A stretch of DNA of 64,000 nucleotides from Microbacterium pygmaeum (GTDB lineage Bacteria > Actinomycetota > Actinomycetes > Actinomycetales > Microbacteriaceae), in the NCBI RefSeq assembly GCF_900100885.1, contig NZ_LT629692.1, positions 2,852,001-2,916,000 of the forward strand, read 5' to 3'. Below the pieces are notes generated by a model. That model was not told where the DNA came from. It made no database searches and was given only the letters and a program-made list of their open reading frames with translations. Below, piece after piece: positions 16,138-24,671 of the stretch (position 1 is its first letter; each line of letters begins with the position of its first letter). A program made the translations under genes and the position numbers.

Positions 16138-17638
16138 CGGTCCCCCTCACGATCCGCTTCCGCACCGCATCGGCGAATCGCCTGCCGCGGTCGGCGTAGG
16201 AGGTGAACTGATCGAAGGATGCGGCGGCGGGGGCGAGCAGTACGACGTCCCCGTCACGTGCGATCCCGGCGGCCAGTTCGACCACCAGCGCCATGACCTC
16301 TTCAGTCTCATCGGCGTCGACCTCGAAGACCGGGACCTGCGGCGCGTGTCGTGAGAACGCCGAGACGACGTGGTCGCGCTCGAGGCCGATGACGATGGCC
16401 GCCTTCGCGCCGGACCCGCGCCCCGAGACGAGGTCGGAGATGTCCACGCCCTTCAGCAGGCCGCCGACGATCCAGACCGCACCGGGGTAGGCGGCGAGGG
16501 AGGATGCCGCGGCGTGAGGGTTCGTCGCCTTCGAGTCATCGACCCACGTGACGCCCTCCACGACCTCGACGACCTCGATGCGGTGCGGGTCCAGCCGGAA
16601 CGTCCGGATCGCGGTGCCGACGGCCGCCGGGTCCACGCCGAGCGACCGCGCGAGCGCGGACGCCGCGAGCACGTTGGCGACCATGTGCGGGGCGGCGAGC
16701 CCACGTTCGGCCAGCCGGTCGACCGTCGTCAGTTCGAGGGCGGTCGTGGCGCGGTCCTCAAGGAACGCGCGGTCGACGAGGATCCCGTCCACCACTCCGA
16801 GATCGCTGGGTCCGGGCACGCCCAGGTCGAACCCGATGGCGCGCGCCCCCTCGACGACCTCGGCGTCCTCGACCATCGCGCGGGTCGCCGCGTCCGCCTT
16901 GTTGTAGACGCAGGCGATCCGGGTGCGGTCGTAGACGTGCGCCTTGGCGTCGCGATACGCCTCGAACGATCCGTGCCATTCGAGGTGGTCGTCCGCGAGG
17001 TTCAGGCACACGCTGGCGTACGGCGAGACCGGCTGCGGGCCGGTCTGCTGTCCCAGGTACCAGAGCTGGTGGCTCGAGAGCTCCACCACGAGCGCGTCGA
17101 AACCGGCCGGATCGCGAACCGCGTCCAGAATCGGGACGCCGATGTTGCCGACCGGAGCCGCACGCAGGCCGCCCGCGACGAGCATCGTCGCCGTCAAGCG
17201 GGTCGTCGTGGTCTTGCCGTTCGTGCCGGTCACCAGCATCCACTCGGCCGGCGAGCCGTCCGAGCGGACGATCTTGTCCCGCACACGCCACGCCAGCTCC
17301 ACATCTCCCCACAGGGCGATGCGGCTTCGGAGCGTCCAGTCGATGATCGGATGCCGCGGTGAGAACCCCGGCGAGGCGATGACCACCGCAGGTGCGAAGT
17401 CGCTCAGTTCGGACGGGACCACATCGAGGGGCCCGATCCAGGAGCGGACCCCGATCACCGGCAGCAGCCGGGCGTACTCGGGGTCTGCCGATTCGGAGAG
17501 GACGAGCACGTCGGCGCCGAGTTCGGCGAGCGTGTCCGCGACGGAGAATCCGGTGACCGACAGCCCGAGCACGGCCACGCGCAGGCCCTTCCAGTCGGCG
17601 TACCAGCTGGTCAGCGAATCCAGGCGCTCGCCGCTCAT
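16088..17638 (-). CDS. murD: UDP-N-acetylmuramoylalanine--D-glutamate ligase
   Basis: MurD adds D-glutamate to UDP-MurNAc-L-Ala. The ATG at 17638 is chosen because it overlaps the mraY stop by 4 nt and the protein begins 'MSGERLDSLTSWYADWKG', leading straight into the N-terminal Rossmann-like domain ('LRVAVLGLSVTGFSVADTL'). An open frame continues upstream through mraY but is not coding. The 516-residue product has the ATP loop 'VTGTNGKTTTTRL', 'VVELSSHQL', 'NLADDHLEWHG', the catalytic-domain end 'WVDDSKATNPHAA' and 'LLAPAAASFDQFTSYADRG'. The C-terminal 20 residues overlap the start of ftsW. Length is slightly above the typical 450-500. Confidence 0.96.
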   Translation of the reverse strand: MSGERLDSLTSWYADWKGLRVAVLGLSVTGFSVADTLAELGADVLVLSESADPEYARLLPVIGVRSWIGPLDVVPSELSDFAPAVVIASPGFSPRHPIIDWTLRSRIALWGDVELAWRVRDKIVRSDGSPAEWMLVTGTNGKTTTTRLTATMLVAGGLRAAPVGNIGVPILDAVRDPAGFDALVVELSSHQLWYLGQQTGPQPVSPYASVCLNLADDHLEWHGSFEAYRDAKAHVYDRTRIACVYNKADAATRAMVEDAEVVEGARAIGFDLGVPGPSDLGVVDGILVDRAFLEDRATTALELTTVDRLAERGLAAPHMVANVLAASALARSLGVDPAAVGTAIRTFRLDPHRIEVVEVVEGVTWVDDSKATNPHAAASSLAAYPGAVWIVGGLLKGVDISDLVSGRGSGAKAAIVIGLERDHVVSAFSRHAPQVPVFEVDADETEEVMALVVELAAGIARDGDVVLLAPAAASFDQFTSYADRGRRFADAVRKRIVRGTGAEHDPDSESSGREPA

Positions 17639-18744
17639 GCCCGGGAGAGCCATTCGACGTAGAACAGCCCGACACCGGTGACGGCGAGCAGGCCGGCGAT
17701 GATCCACATGCGCACGACGATCGAGATCTCCGACCAGCCGCGCATCTCCAGATGGTGATGGAACGGGCTCATCAGGAACAGCCGTTTGCCACGGGTCACC
17801 TTGAAGTACATGCGCTGCAGGATGACCGAGCCCGGGCCGATGATGAACGCGCCGGCGATGAGGACGCCGAGGATCTCGGTGCGCGAGAGGATCGACATCG
17901 CGGCGATCACGCCGCCGATCGCCATCGAGCCCACGTCGCCCATGAACACATTCGCCTTGGGCGCATTCCACCAGAGGAATCCGACCAGCGCTGCCGCAAA
18001 AGCCGCCGAGACGATCGCGAGGTCGAAGGGATCGCGGGTGGGGTAACAGGCCAGCGGTGTGTCGGCGAGGATGTCCGGCGCCTGACAGCTCTGGTTGAAC
18101 TGCCAGAACACCACGAGGCTGTACGCGCCGGTCACGAAGATCCCGACGCCCGCGGCCAGGCCGTCGAGCCCGTCGGTCACGTTCGTGCTGTTGGACCAGG
18201 CGACGCCGATGAAGGTGACCCAGGCGATGTAGACGAGCCAGCCGATGATCGGACCGAGCGCGAACAGCCACAGCCAGGGCACATCGCGGAAGACGGAGAT
18301 GTACGCCGATGCCGGGGTCTGCCCCCACGCGTTGGGGAAGCTGAGTGCCACCGTCGCGAAGGGCACCACCACGATGATCTGCCCGACGATCTTGCGCCAG
18401 CCGCTCAGACCGAGGCTGCGCTGACTGCGCACCTTCATGAAGTCGTCGATGAAGCCGACGGCGCCGAAGCCGACCATCATCCAGATGACCAGCCAGCCCG
18501 AGATCGTCGGCGGATTGTTCCCGGTGTAGCAGCCGACGAGGTAGCCGACGATCGTCCCGAGGATGAAGATCGTGCCGCCCATGGTCGGCGTGCCGCGCTT
18601 GGCTTCGTGACTCGGGTTGTGCACGTCCTCGGGGGTGCGGATCACCTGCCCCCATCCCCATCTGCGGAACAGCCGCAGGAAGACCGGCGTGAGGAACAGC
18701 GTGAATGCCAGGGAGATCGCCGCCGCCGTCAGGAGTGATCTCAC
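17635..18744 (-). CDS. mraY: Phospho-MurNAc-pentapeptide translocase MraY
   Basis: An integral membrane enzyme that transfers phospho-MurNAc-pentapeptide to undecaprenyl phosphate, forming lipid I. The 369-residue product has about ten membrane helices and the key motifs 'HEAKRGTPTMGGTIFI', 'GFIDDFMKV' (Mg2+-binding aspartates), 'NSTNVTDGLDGLAAG' and 'VFMGDVGSMAIGG'. The 'LFLMSPFHHHLEMRGWSE' histidine motif is also present. A Cys-containing external loop near 'NQSCQAPDILADTPLACYP' is longer than in proteobacterial MraY. The GTG start overlaps the murF stop as GTGA, and its stop overlaps murD, so murF-mraY-murD are translationally coupled. Confidence 0.97.
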   Translation of the reverse strand: MRSLLTAAAISLAFTLFLTPVFLRLFRRWGWGQVIRTPEDVHNPSHEAKRGTPTMGGTIFILGTIVGYLVGCYTGNNPPTISGWLVIWMMVGFGAVGFIDDFMKVRSQRSLGLSGWRKIVGQIIVVVPFATVALSFPNAWGQTPASAYISVFRDVPWLWLFALGPIIGWLVYIAWVTFIGVAWSNSTNVTDGLDGLAAGVGIFVTGAYSLVVFWQFNQSCQAPDILADTPLACYPTRDPFDLAIVSAAFAAALVGFLWWNAPKANVFMGDVGSMAIGGVIAAMSILSRTEILGVLIAGAFIIGPGSVILQRMYFKVTRGKRLFLMSPFHHHLEMRGWSEISIVVRMWIIAGLLAVTGVGLFYVEWLSRA

Positions 18745-20153
18745 GAGAACGATTCTCCCAGACGATCGCCGAGGAACCGCAGACCCGCGGAGTTGGACGA
18801 TTTGACCAGCACGCGGTCACCGTCGCGCAGTTCACCCACCAGGTAGTCGAAGGCCTCGTCCGCCGTCTCGAAGAAGATCGCCTCGTTGTCCCACGAGCCC
18901 TGCGCCATGGCCTCCAGGAACATCCGGCGGGCGGGTGCCCCGATCACCACGATGCGCTGGATGCCCAGGCGGACCGCGAGCAGTCCGACCCGATCGTGCT
19001 CCTCATCGGCGTACTCGCCCAGTTCGCTCATCGCGCCGAGCACGGCGACGGTGCGCTCCCCTGGGCCGGTGATCTGCGCGAGTGTCCGCAGCGCCGCCGC
19101 CATGGAGTCGGGGCTCGCGTTGTAGGCGTCGTTGATGATCCGCACCCGGTCCGAGCCGAGCGGCTGCATCCGCCAGCGTTCGGCGAGTTCGACGGACTCC
19201 AGCCGCTCGACGCACGCCGCGAGCGGCACGCCGAGGCGCACCGCGACCGCGATCGCCGCGAGCGCGTTCATGACGTGGTGCTCGCCCAGGACCTGCAGGT
19301 GCATCGGCAGCGATTCGCCGCCCACGCTGACGATGCAGCGGGTGCCGGAGGCCGTCACCGCCACGTCGTCGGCGCGCACCTGGGCGTCGGGACCACGGCC
19401 GAACCACATGACATCCACACCGCGCTCGGCCGCGATCGGTGCCATCGCCGCCACGCGGGGGTCATCGATGTTGAGCACCGCGGTGCCGCCCGTCCGGAGT
19501 GCGCGCACGAGCTCGGACTTCGCGGCGAAGGTGGCTTCGATCCCGCCGAAGCCGCCGGCGTGCGCCATGCCGACCATGAGCACCACGCCCAGGTCGGGCT
19601 CGACCAGGCCGGCGAGGCGGGCGATCTCGCCCGGGGCGCTCGCGCCGAACTCGCTCACCAGGTAGCGGCTCCCCTCGGTGACGCGGAGCATCGTCAACGG
19701 CGCGCCGACGGCGTTGTTGAACGACGCGCGCGGCGCCACCGTCTCGCCCTCGGCTTCCAGGATGCGGGCGACCAGGTTCTTCGTCGTCGTCTTTCCGTTG
19801 GAACCGGTGATCCCCACGATGCGCAACGCGCCGGCACCCCGCACCGTGCCCACCACCTCGCGAGCAAGATCGGCGAGGGCGGCGACGGCATCGGCCACGA
19901 CGATCTGACTGACGGATGCCGGTACTTCGCGTTCCACGATCGCCAGCGCGGCTCCGGATGCGACGGCCGCATCCACGAAGAGGTGACCGTCGGTCTCCTC
20001 GCCCGGCTTGGCGACGAAGATGTCGCCCGGGCCGATCAGGCGCGAATCGGTGTCGACCGTGCCGGAGACGACGGTTTCATCGGTGTCGTCGCCGGCGGTG
20101 TGCAGCCGACCGCCCAGCACATGGGTGATCTGAGCAAGGGAAAGGGCGATCAT
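18741..20153 (-). CDS. murF: UDP-MurNAc-tripeptide--D-alanyl-D-alanine ligase
   Basis: MurF adds D-Ala-D-Ala (or a similar dipeptide) to complete the stem pentapeptide. The 470-residue product has the N-terminal domain 'TVDTDSRLIGPGDIFVAKPGE', the P-loop 'ITGSNGKTTTKNLVARIL', 'EFGASAPGEIARLAGLVEPD', and the C-terminal 'INDAYNASPDSMAAAL' followed by 'AVLGAMSELGEYADEEH'. These are MurF rather than MurE signatures: the 'DNPR' motif of MurE is not present. GGAGAA lies before the ATG. It is separated from ftsI by 76 nt where murE would normally stand in actinobacterial dcw clusters. Confidence 0.96.
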   Translation of the reverse strand: MIALSLAQITHVLGGRLHTAGDDTDETVVSGTVDTDSRLIGPGDIFVAKPGEETDGHLFVDAAVASGAALAIVEREVPASVSQIVVADAVAALADLAREVVGTVRGAGALRIVGITGSNGKTTTKNLVARILEAEGETVAPRASFNNAVGAPLTMLRVTEGSRYLVSEFGASAPGEIARLAGLVEPDLGVVLMVGMAHAGGFGGIEATFAAKSELVRALRTGGTAVLNIDDPRVAAMAPIAAERGVDVMWFGRGPDAQVRADDVAVTASGTRCIVSVGGESLPMHLQVLGEHHVMNALAAIAVAVRLGVPLAACVERLESVELAERWRMQPLGSDRVRIINDAYNASPDSMAAALRTLAQITGPGERTVAVLGAMSELGEYADEEHDRVGLLAVRLGIQRIVVIGAPARRMFLEAMAQGSWDNEAIFFETADEAFDYLVGELRDGDRVLVKSSNSAGLRFLGDRLGESFS

Positions 20154-20171
20154 CGGGTTCTCCGGCCGGAT

Positions 20172-20198
20172 CTGGCGCTGGCACTGGTTCTGGCTCTG
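20172..20198. repeat. Hexanucleotide repeat in the ftsI-murF gap
   Basis: Four consecutive CTGGNN units and a partial fifth (plus strand) lie between ftsI and murF, at the place where murE is expected. It may be slippage-derived filler; no function is evident. Confidence 0.5.
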
Positions 20199-20229
20199 AG
20201 TCGAGGTGCTCGGATTCCGACCGGCGGGC

Positions 20230-22014
20230 TCAGCCGAACTTCGGGAGCAGCACCGGAGCCGTCGTCGCGGGCATGACCCGGTAGGTCTTCAGGACCTGGG
20301 TCATCGCCTTCTGGAATGCCGGCACGTTGGCCGAGGACGAGGTTACCGTAGTCGGCTCGTCGAGGGTCACGGCAACGATGTACTGCGGGTCGTCCGCCGG
20401 CGCGAAGCCGATCAGCGTCGTGAAGTACACGCCCGCCTTGTAGCCGCCCGCGCCGTCGGTCTTCTCACCGGTTCCGGTCTTGGTCGCGATGCGGTAGCCG
20501 GGGACGGCGACGTCGTCTGCGTAGCTGGCCTGCAGGGCCACGTTCTCCAGCATCTCGCGCATCTGCGCCGAGGTCTGCGCACTGATGACCTGGGCCGGTT
20601 CGGGCAGCGTCGGGGTGACCACCGTGCCGTCGGCTTTCGTGCACGACTCGACGATGGACAGGGGCATCTTGACCCCGCCGTTGGCGATCGCGTCGTAGGC
20701 GCCGACCAGTTCAGGCACGGTGGTGGTCAGGCCCTGGCCGAACGAGGTGTTGTACAGCTGCTGGTTGTCCCACTCCGACGAATCGACGAGGTACCCCTGA
20801 GACTCGCCGGTCAGCCCCACGGCGCTGCCGGTGCCGATGCCGAACTTCTTGAGGTAGTCGTAGCGCGTCTGGGCGCTGATCCGCTCGCTGAACTTCGAGA
20901 TGCCTGCGTTCGAGGAGTCGATGAGGACGCCGGCCAGTGTGTACTCGTACAGGTCGTGCGGGAACGAGTCGGTGACCCGAGCCCCGTTGGGGAAGGTCTC
21001 GTCGCCGGAGGCGATGACCGTGGACGACGGGCTCTGCCCGCCCGCATCGATCACGCTCGCGGCCGTCAGGCCCTTGAAGGTCGAGCCGGGCTCGAAGGTG
21101 TCGGCGAAGATGTGGCTCCACCGGTTCTGCGGCTCCGAGGCATCCACGTTGTTGGGGTCGACGGAGGGATACTCGGCCGCGGCTCGGATCTTGCCCGTCT
21201 TGACCTCGACGACCGTGATCGTGCCGCGCTGGGCGGCCGTGTCCTGGACCTGCTCGCCGATGAGCTGCTGCAGGTACCACTGCAGGTCGCGGTTGATGGT
21301 CAGCTGCAGCGTGCCACCGTCCACCGCCGGCGTGTTCACCTCGGTGCCCGGGATGATGACGCCGTCGCGGCCCTTCTCGAAGGTCATCGATCCGTTCGTC
21401 GAGGTGAGGCAGTCGTTCTGACTCTCCTCGAGTCCGGCGAGCGGTTCGCCGTCGACGCCCATGAATCCGACGAGGTTGCCGCCGACCGCGCCGTCGGGGT
21501 ACGTGCGTGCCGGATGCTGCACGCAGACCAGGTACGGATGGTCGAGGTCCGCCAGGGCGCGATACTGCTCAGTGGTCAGTCCGCGCGCCAGCATGGCGTA
21601 CCGCGATCCCGAGTCGGTCGCCAGTGCGTCACCGACGATCTTCTGCACCTCCTGGACGGCCTGGCCGGTGATCGCGGCGATCTTCGGCGACACGGTGGAC
21701 CACGGCTCTGCGGTGGACTTCTCGGCGATGATGTCCGCGTCGATCTGCGTGATCAGGAGCGGGTCGAGCTGGCAGTCGTACTGCAGGACGCTGCCCGCGA
21801 GGGTCTGGCCTGTCTCGTCGACGATCGTGCCGCGGGTGCCGTACAGCGTGCGGCCGTCGCCGAGGGCGACCTCCATCGAATCGGCGATGTGCTCGTCGGC
21901 GTTGACGACCTGGATGTCCACGAGCCGCACGATGAAGCCGGCGAGCACCGCGAGCACGACGGCGAGGGCGACGACGGTACGACGGCGAGGGCTTCGGGTG
22001 CTTCTCGTGGTCAT
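20230..22014 (-). CDS. ftsI: Penicillin-binding protein FtsI / PbpB, septal transpeptidase
   Basis: A class B penicillin-binding protein that cross-links septal peptidoglycan outside the membrane. The ATG at 22014 lies 4 nt after the ftsL stop, and the sequence begins with a basic stretch and one membrane helix ('TVVALAVVLAVLAGFIVRLVDI'). The longer frame upstream is not coding. The 594-residue product has the dimerisation domain, then the active-site motifs in order: 'EPGSTFKGL' (SxxK, nucleophile Ser), 'IDSSNAGI' (SxN) and 'ATKTGTGE' (KTG). C-terminal PASTA domains are absent. Coupled to ftsL, it belongs to the main dcw operon. Confidence 0.96.
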   Translation of the reverse strand: MTTRSTRSPRRRTVVALAVVLAVLAGFIVRLVDIQVVNADEHIADSMEVALGDGRTLYGTRGTIVDETGQTLAGSVLQYDCQLDPLLITQIDADIIAEKSTAEPWSTVSPKIAAITGQAVQEVQKIVGDALATDSGSRYAMLARGLTTEQYRALADLDHPYLVCVQHPARTYPDGAVGGNLVGFMGVDGEPLAGLEESQNDCLTSTNGSMTFEKGRDGVIIPGTEVNTPAVDGGTLQLTINRDLQWYLQQLIGEQVQDTAAQRGTITVVEVKTGKIRAAAEYPSVDPNNVDASEPQNRWSHIFADTFEPGSTFKGLTAASVIDAGGQSPSSTVIASGDETFPNGARVTDSFPHDLYEYTLAGVLIDSSNAGISKFSERISAQTRYDYLKKFGIGTGSAVGLTGESQGYLVDSSEWDNQQLYNTSFGQGLTTTVPELVGAYDAIANGGVKMPLSIVESCTKADGTVVTPTLPEPAQVISAQTSAQMREMLENVALQASYADDVAVPGYRIATKTGTGEKTDGAGGYKAGVYFTTLIGFAPADDPQYIVAVTLDEPTTVTSSSANVPAFQKAMTQVLKTYRVMPATTAPVLLPKFG

Positions 22015-22018
22015 GTGA

Positions 22019-22612
22019 TCAGTGTGTGCTCGGGGTGGGCAGTCCGTCGGTGAGCGGCGGCGGTGTGTTCGCGACTCCGTCGCCCGTTGCTCCGGCCGGC
22101 GTCTGCACCGGCGCGCCTTCGATGGTCGCCTTCGGCGCGGTGACCAGCGGAGTGTCGGTGATGAGCGCGTTCGGGACCGTCGAGCGTCCGATCGCGTCGA
22201 CCGACGACGCACCGGCTGCGGCCGAGCCCGGGCCCAGCAGCGCGCCGTCGCTGAGGCGGAGGTAGCTCGGCGATTCCTCGATCACCATGCCCAGTGCCGA
22301 CGCGTTGGCGGCGAGGTATTGCGGTGAGCTGAGGCCGGCGACCTCGTCGTACAGGATCTGCTTCTGCCATGAGAGCTCCCGCTGCTGCTGCGTCAGCGTC
22401 GACAGCTCGTACGAGCCCTGTGTCGTGACGATCGACAGGGCCATCTGCGCGGCACCGATCAGCAGGGCTCCCAAGAGCGCCACGATGCCGTACATCAGAC
22501 GCGGCCGGCGACGTCGGGCGGGCTCCTCGACGACGCGGAGGCGACGCCCGGTCACCTCCCGGCGAATCGGCGCGCCGACGCTCGACGCGGCAGCCGTACT
22601 CAGTGTGCTCAC
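22019..22612 (-). CDS. ftsL: FtsL-like divisome protein with an extended tail
   Basis: A small bitopic membrane protein that scaffolds FtsQ and activates FtsW-FtsI. The 197-residue product has a basic cytoplasmic N-terminus of about 38 residues ('RREVTGRRLRVVEEPARRRRPRL'), one membrane helix ('YGIVALLGALLIGAAQMAL') and a short coiled coil ('LSTLTQQQRELSWQKQILYDEV'). About 90 low-complexity Ala/Pro/Thr residues follow. FtsL sequences diverge strongly, so the call depends on topology and on position between rsmH and ftsI. The GTG start overlaps the rsmH stop as GTGA. The extracytoplasmic tail is longer than in most FtsL proteins. Confidence 0.85.
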   Translation of the reverse strand: MSTLSTAAASSVGAPIRREVTGRRLRVVEEPARRRRPRLMYGIVALLGALLIGAAQMALSIVTTQGSYELSTLTQQQRELSWQKQILYDEVAGLSSPQYLAANASALGMVIEESPSYLRLSDGALLGPGSAAAGASSVDAIGRSTVPNALITDTPLVTAPKATIEGAPVQTPAGATGDGVANTPPPLTDGLPTPSTH

Positions 22613-23598
22613 GCGGCATCCCTCACTCGCTCGGCGGCGCGCAGTCGCACCGGTGTGGCGCGCGGGTTGCGCGCGCGTTCCTCGTCTGAGGCGAGTTCGG
22701 CGCCTTTGACCAGCAGCCGGAAGCGCGGTGCGTGCTCCGGCAGTTCGACCGGGAGTCCCGCGGGGGAAGTGGACGCGGTCGCGCGGGCGAGTTCGCGCTT
22801 GACGATCCGGTCCTCCAGCGACTGGTATGACATCACGACGATGCGTCCGCCGACCGGCAGCCTCTCCAGCGCCGCCGGGATGGCCCGCTCGAGCACGCTG
22901 AGCTCGCCGTTGACTTCGATGCGCAGTGCCTGGAAGACGCGCTTGGCCGGGTGCCCCGCACGCTGCGCGGCGTACGGCGTGGCAGCGACCAGGATGTCCA
23001 CGAGCTGGCCGGAGCGCTCGATCGGCACTTCGTCACGTGACCGGATGATCGCCCGCGCATACCGCCCGGAGAGCTTCTCTTCGCCATATCGTTCGAAGAT
23101 GCGGCGAAGCTCGCCTTCGCTGTACGTGGCCAGCACATAGGAGGCCATCGGGCCGGTCGTCTGATCCATGCGCATGTCCAGCGGCGCATCCTGCGAGTAC
23201 GCGAATCCCCGGTCTGCGACATCCAGCTGCAGCGACGAGACGCCGAGATCGAACAGGATGCCGTCGGCCGCGTCGAACCCGCTCTCCTTGAGCGCCGCGT
23301 CGATGCCGTCGTAGACCGTGTGGACGAGGTGCACGCGATCACCGAAGCCGGCCAGCCGTTCGCCCGCGATGCGCAGCGCGTCCTGGTCGCGATCGAGGCC
23401 GACGAGGTTCACCTCCGGGAAGCGCTTCAGAAGCGCCTCGGAGTGGCCGCCCATCCCGAGCGTCGCATCGACGAGGACCGCTCCTTCGCGCGTGAGCGCA
23501 GGGGCGAGGAGCTCGACGCAGCGCTCGAGCAGAACCGGGGTGTGGATATCGCCGAGGCTCATGATGTGCGGGCGGTGTCCCCAGATCCTGATCCCCAT
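22609..23598 (-). CDS. rsmH: 16S rRNA m4C1402 methyltransferase RsmH
   Basis: A SAM-dependent enzyme that methylates the N4 of C1402 in 16S rRNA. The core begins 'DIHTPVLLERCVELLAPAL' and continues 'VDATLGMGGHSEALL' (SAM-binding), 'GLDRDQDAL', 'GILFDLGVSSLQLDVADRGF', 'DAPLDMRMD' and 'HPAKRVFQALRIEVNGEL'. I give the start at 23598, because TAGGAG is well placed before that ATG. A second ATG at 23562 (MSLGDIHTP) matches the usual family N-terminus better but has no ribosome binding site. The length is 329 residues with the longer start. It is the second gene of the dcw operon. Confidence 0.94.
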   Translation of the reverse strand: MGIRIWGHRPHIMSLGDIHTPVLLERCVELLAPALTREGAVLVDATLGMGGHSEALLKRFPEVNLVGLDRDQDALRIAGERLAGFGDRVHLVHTVYDGIDAALKESGFDAADGILFDLGVSSLQLDVADRGFAYSQDAPLDMRMDQTTGPMASYVLATYSEGELRRIFERYGEEKLSGRYARAIIRSRDEVPIERSGQLVDILVAATPYAAQRAGHPAKRVFQALRIEVNGELSVLERAIPAALERLPVGGRIVVMSYQSLEDRIVKRELARATASTSPAGLPVELPEHAPRFRLLVKGAELASDEERARNPRATPVRLRAAERVRDAA

Positions 23599-23662
23599 CC
23601 GCTCCTACCTGGCACCGGGGAAGTGCGCCAGGGGTGAGCGGCTGGGAGTCAGGGTCGGGGGC

Positions 23663-24094
23663 TCAGAACAGGCCCGGGATCACCTCCTGCTCGAGCTCGG
23701 CGTAGCTTTCCTCGTTGCCCTCGGCGTAGGCGCTCCACGCGTCGGCGTTCCAGATCTCGGCGTGGGCGCCGACACCGGTGACGACGAGTTCCTTCTCGAG
23801 GCCGGCATAGGTGCGCAGCGTCGGCGGGATGGTGATCCGGTTCTGGCTGTCGGGCGTCTCGGCGCTCGCACCCGAGAGGAACATGCGCAGGAAGTCGCGT
23901 GCCTGCTTGTTGCTCAGCGGGGTCTCGCGGATCCGCTCGTGGATGCGCTCGAACTCGTCGGCGCTGAAGACGTACAGGCATCGCTCCTGGCCACGGGTGA
24001 TGACGATGCCGTCGCCCAGATCATCGCGGAACTTGGCGGGGAGGATGACGCGGCCTTTGTCATCGAGCTTGGGAGTGTGCGTGCCCAGCAGCAT
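23663..24094 (-). CDS. mraZ: Transcriptional regulator MraZ
   Basis: A DNA-binding AbrB-fold protein that binds repeats in its own promoter and controls the dcw operon. The 143-residue length is exactly typical. Two copies of the domain are visible: 'MLLGTHTPKLDDKGRVILPAKFRDDLGDG' (split here by its two halves) and 'AETPDSQNRITIPPTLRTYAGL'. Both end in the 'D..GR..LP' / 'D.QNRI.IP' pattern that contacts DNA. The ATG at 24094 is chosen because the first domain starts there; a longer frame runs into its own operator. It heads the cluster, 64 nt before rsmH. Confidence 0.96.
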   Translation of the reverse strand: MLLGTHTPKLDDKGRVILPAKFRDDLGDGIVITRGQERCLYVFSADEFERIHERIRETPLSNKQARDFLRMFLSGASAETPDSQNRITIPPTLRTYAGLEKELVVTGVGAHAEIWNADAWSAYAEGNEESYAELEQEVIPGLF

Positions 24095-24133
24095 CGGCCA
24101 CCACCCCCTTCGTCCGGCCCCCGACGGGATAGC

Positions 24134-24159
24134 CGCCACTTTACTCCACTTTCCTCCAC
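24134..24159 (-). promoter_or_regulatory. Three MraZ boxes upstream of mraZ
   Basis: On the minus strand the hexamers GTGGAG, GTGGAG and GTGGCG (plus-strand positions 24154-24159, 24144-24149, 24134-24139) repeat every 10 nt, one helical turn. Each is preceded by AA. They lie 40-65 nt before mraZ. Spaced GTGG-type repeats are the known binding pattern of MraZ, so this is very likely the autoregulatory operator. Confidence 0.8.
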
Positions 24160-24187
24160 TTCGTAACCCGCGAGCGCCCCGGGACAT

Positions 24188-24216
24188 AAAAAAGCACCGA
24201 CCCGAAGGTCGGTGCT
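24188..24216 (-). terminator. Rho-independent terminator after the DUF3040 gene
   Basis: A perfect 10-bp stem (24193-24202 with 24207-24216) closes a TTCG tetraloop as read on the minus strand and is followed by six T residues. It ends the DUF3040 transcript and insulates the mraZ promoter just downstream. Confidence 0.9.
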
Positions 24217-24237
24217 CTGGTACGGCGGGCGGGACGC

Positions 24238-24606
24238 TTAGGGCCCCTCCTGCCTCCGATCCCAGCGGTCGTTCATGCGATCCATGAACGACGGACTGGA
24301 CGCGGTCTTCGGTGCCGGCCTGCCGGTGTCGACGGGCGTACGGGGAATACCGCGTGTGGGCGTCACTGCCAGGACTACGCCGCCCAGCATGACGACGAAG
24401 CCGAGGACGCCGACGACGATCAGCTGTGTCGACACGCCGACGATGAGGCCGCCGAGGCCGACGAGGACGAGGACGGTGCCGTACACGATGTTTCGATAGC
24501 TCAGCGTTCGACCATCGGTCGGCGCGCTCACCACATCGGCGTCATTGCGCATGAGATGGCGTTCCATCTCATCGAGCAGACGCTGCTCCTGTTCGGACAG
24601 TGGCAT
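24238..24606 (-). CDS. DUF3040 membrane protein
   Basis: A small membrane protein of unknown function, conserved next to mraZ in actinobacteria (Rv2169c in M. tuberculosis). The ATG at 24606 is supported by AGAGGGGG 5 nt upstream. The 122-residue product starts with the family signature 'MPLSEQEQRLLDEMERHLM', which is an amphipathic helix. Two membrane helices ('IVYGTVLVLVGLGGLIVGV' and 'LIVVGVLGFVVMLGGVVLAV') and a basic C-terminal tail ('FMDRMNDRWDRRQEGP') follow. It ends at a strong terminator. Confidence 0.92.
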   Translation of the reverse strand: MPLSEQEQRLLDEMERHLMRNDADVVSAPTDGRTLSYRNIVYGTVLVLVGLGGLIVGVSTQLIVVGVLGFVVMLGGVVLAVTPTRGIPRTPVDTGRPAPKTASSPSFMDRMNDRWDRRQEGP

Positions 24607-24659
24607 GCATCCCCCTCTGCTTGCTCGGATCACATGATTCTACGCGTGCCGTAGATCAC

Positions 24660-24665
24660 TAGGCT
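24660..24665 (+). promoter_or_regulatory. -10 box of the polyprenyl synthase gene, leaderless type
   Basis: TAGGCT, then AGGCCC, then GTG at 24672: a 6-nt gap with no ribosome binding site. Confidence 0.5.
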
Positions 24666-24671
24666 AGGCCC

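Noticed and set aside
12487..16206. Open frame of 1239 codons on the plus strand opposite murC, murG and ftsW
   Set aside because: It spans three well-supported genes on the other strand and has low-complexity Gln/His/Arg sequence.
17639..18835. Upstream extension of murD through mraY
   Set aside because: The frame overlaps all of mraY, has no domain, and the ATG at 17638 overlaps the mraY stop as expected for coupled genes.
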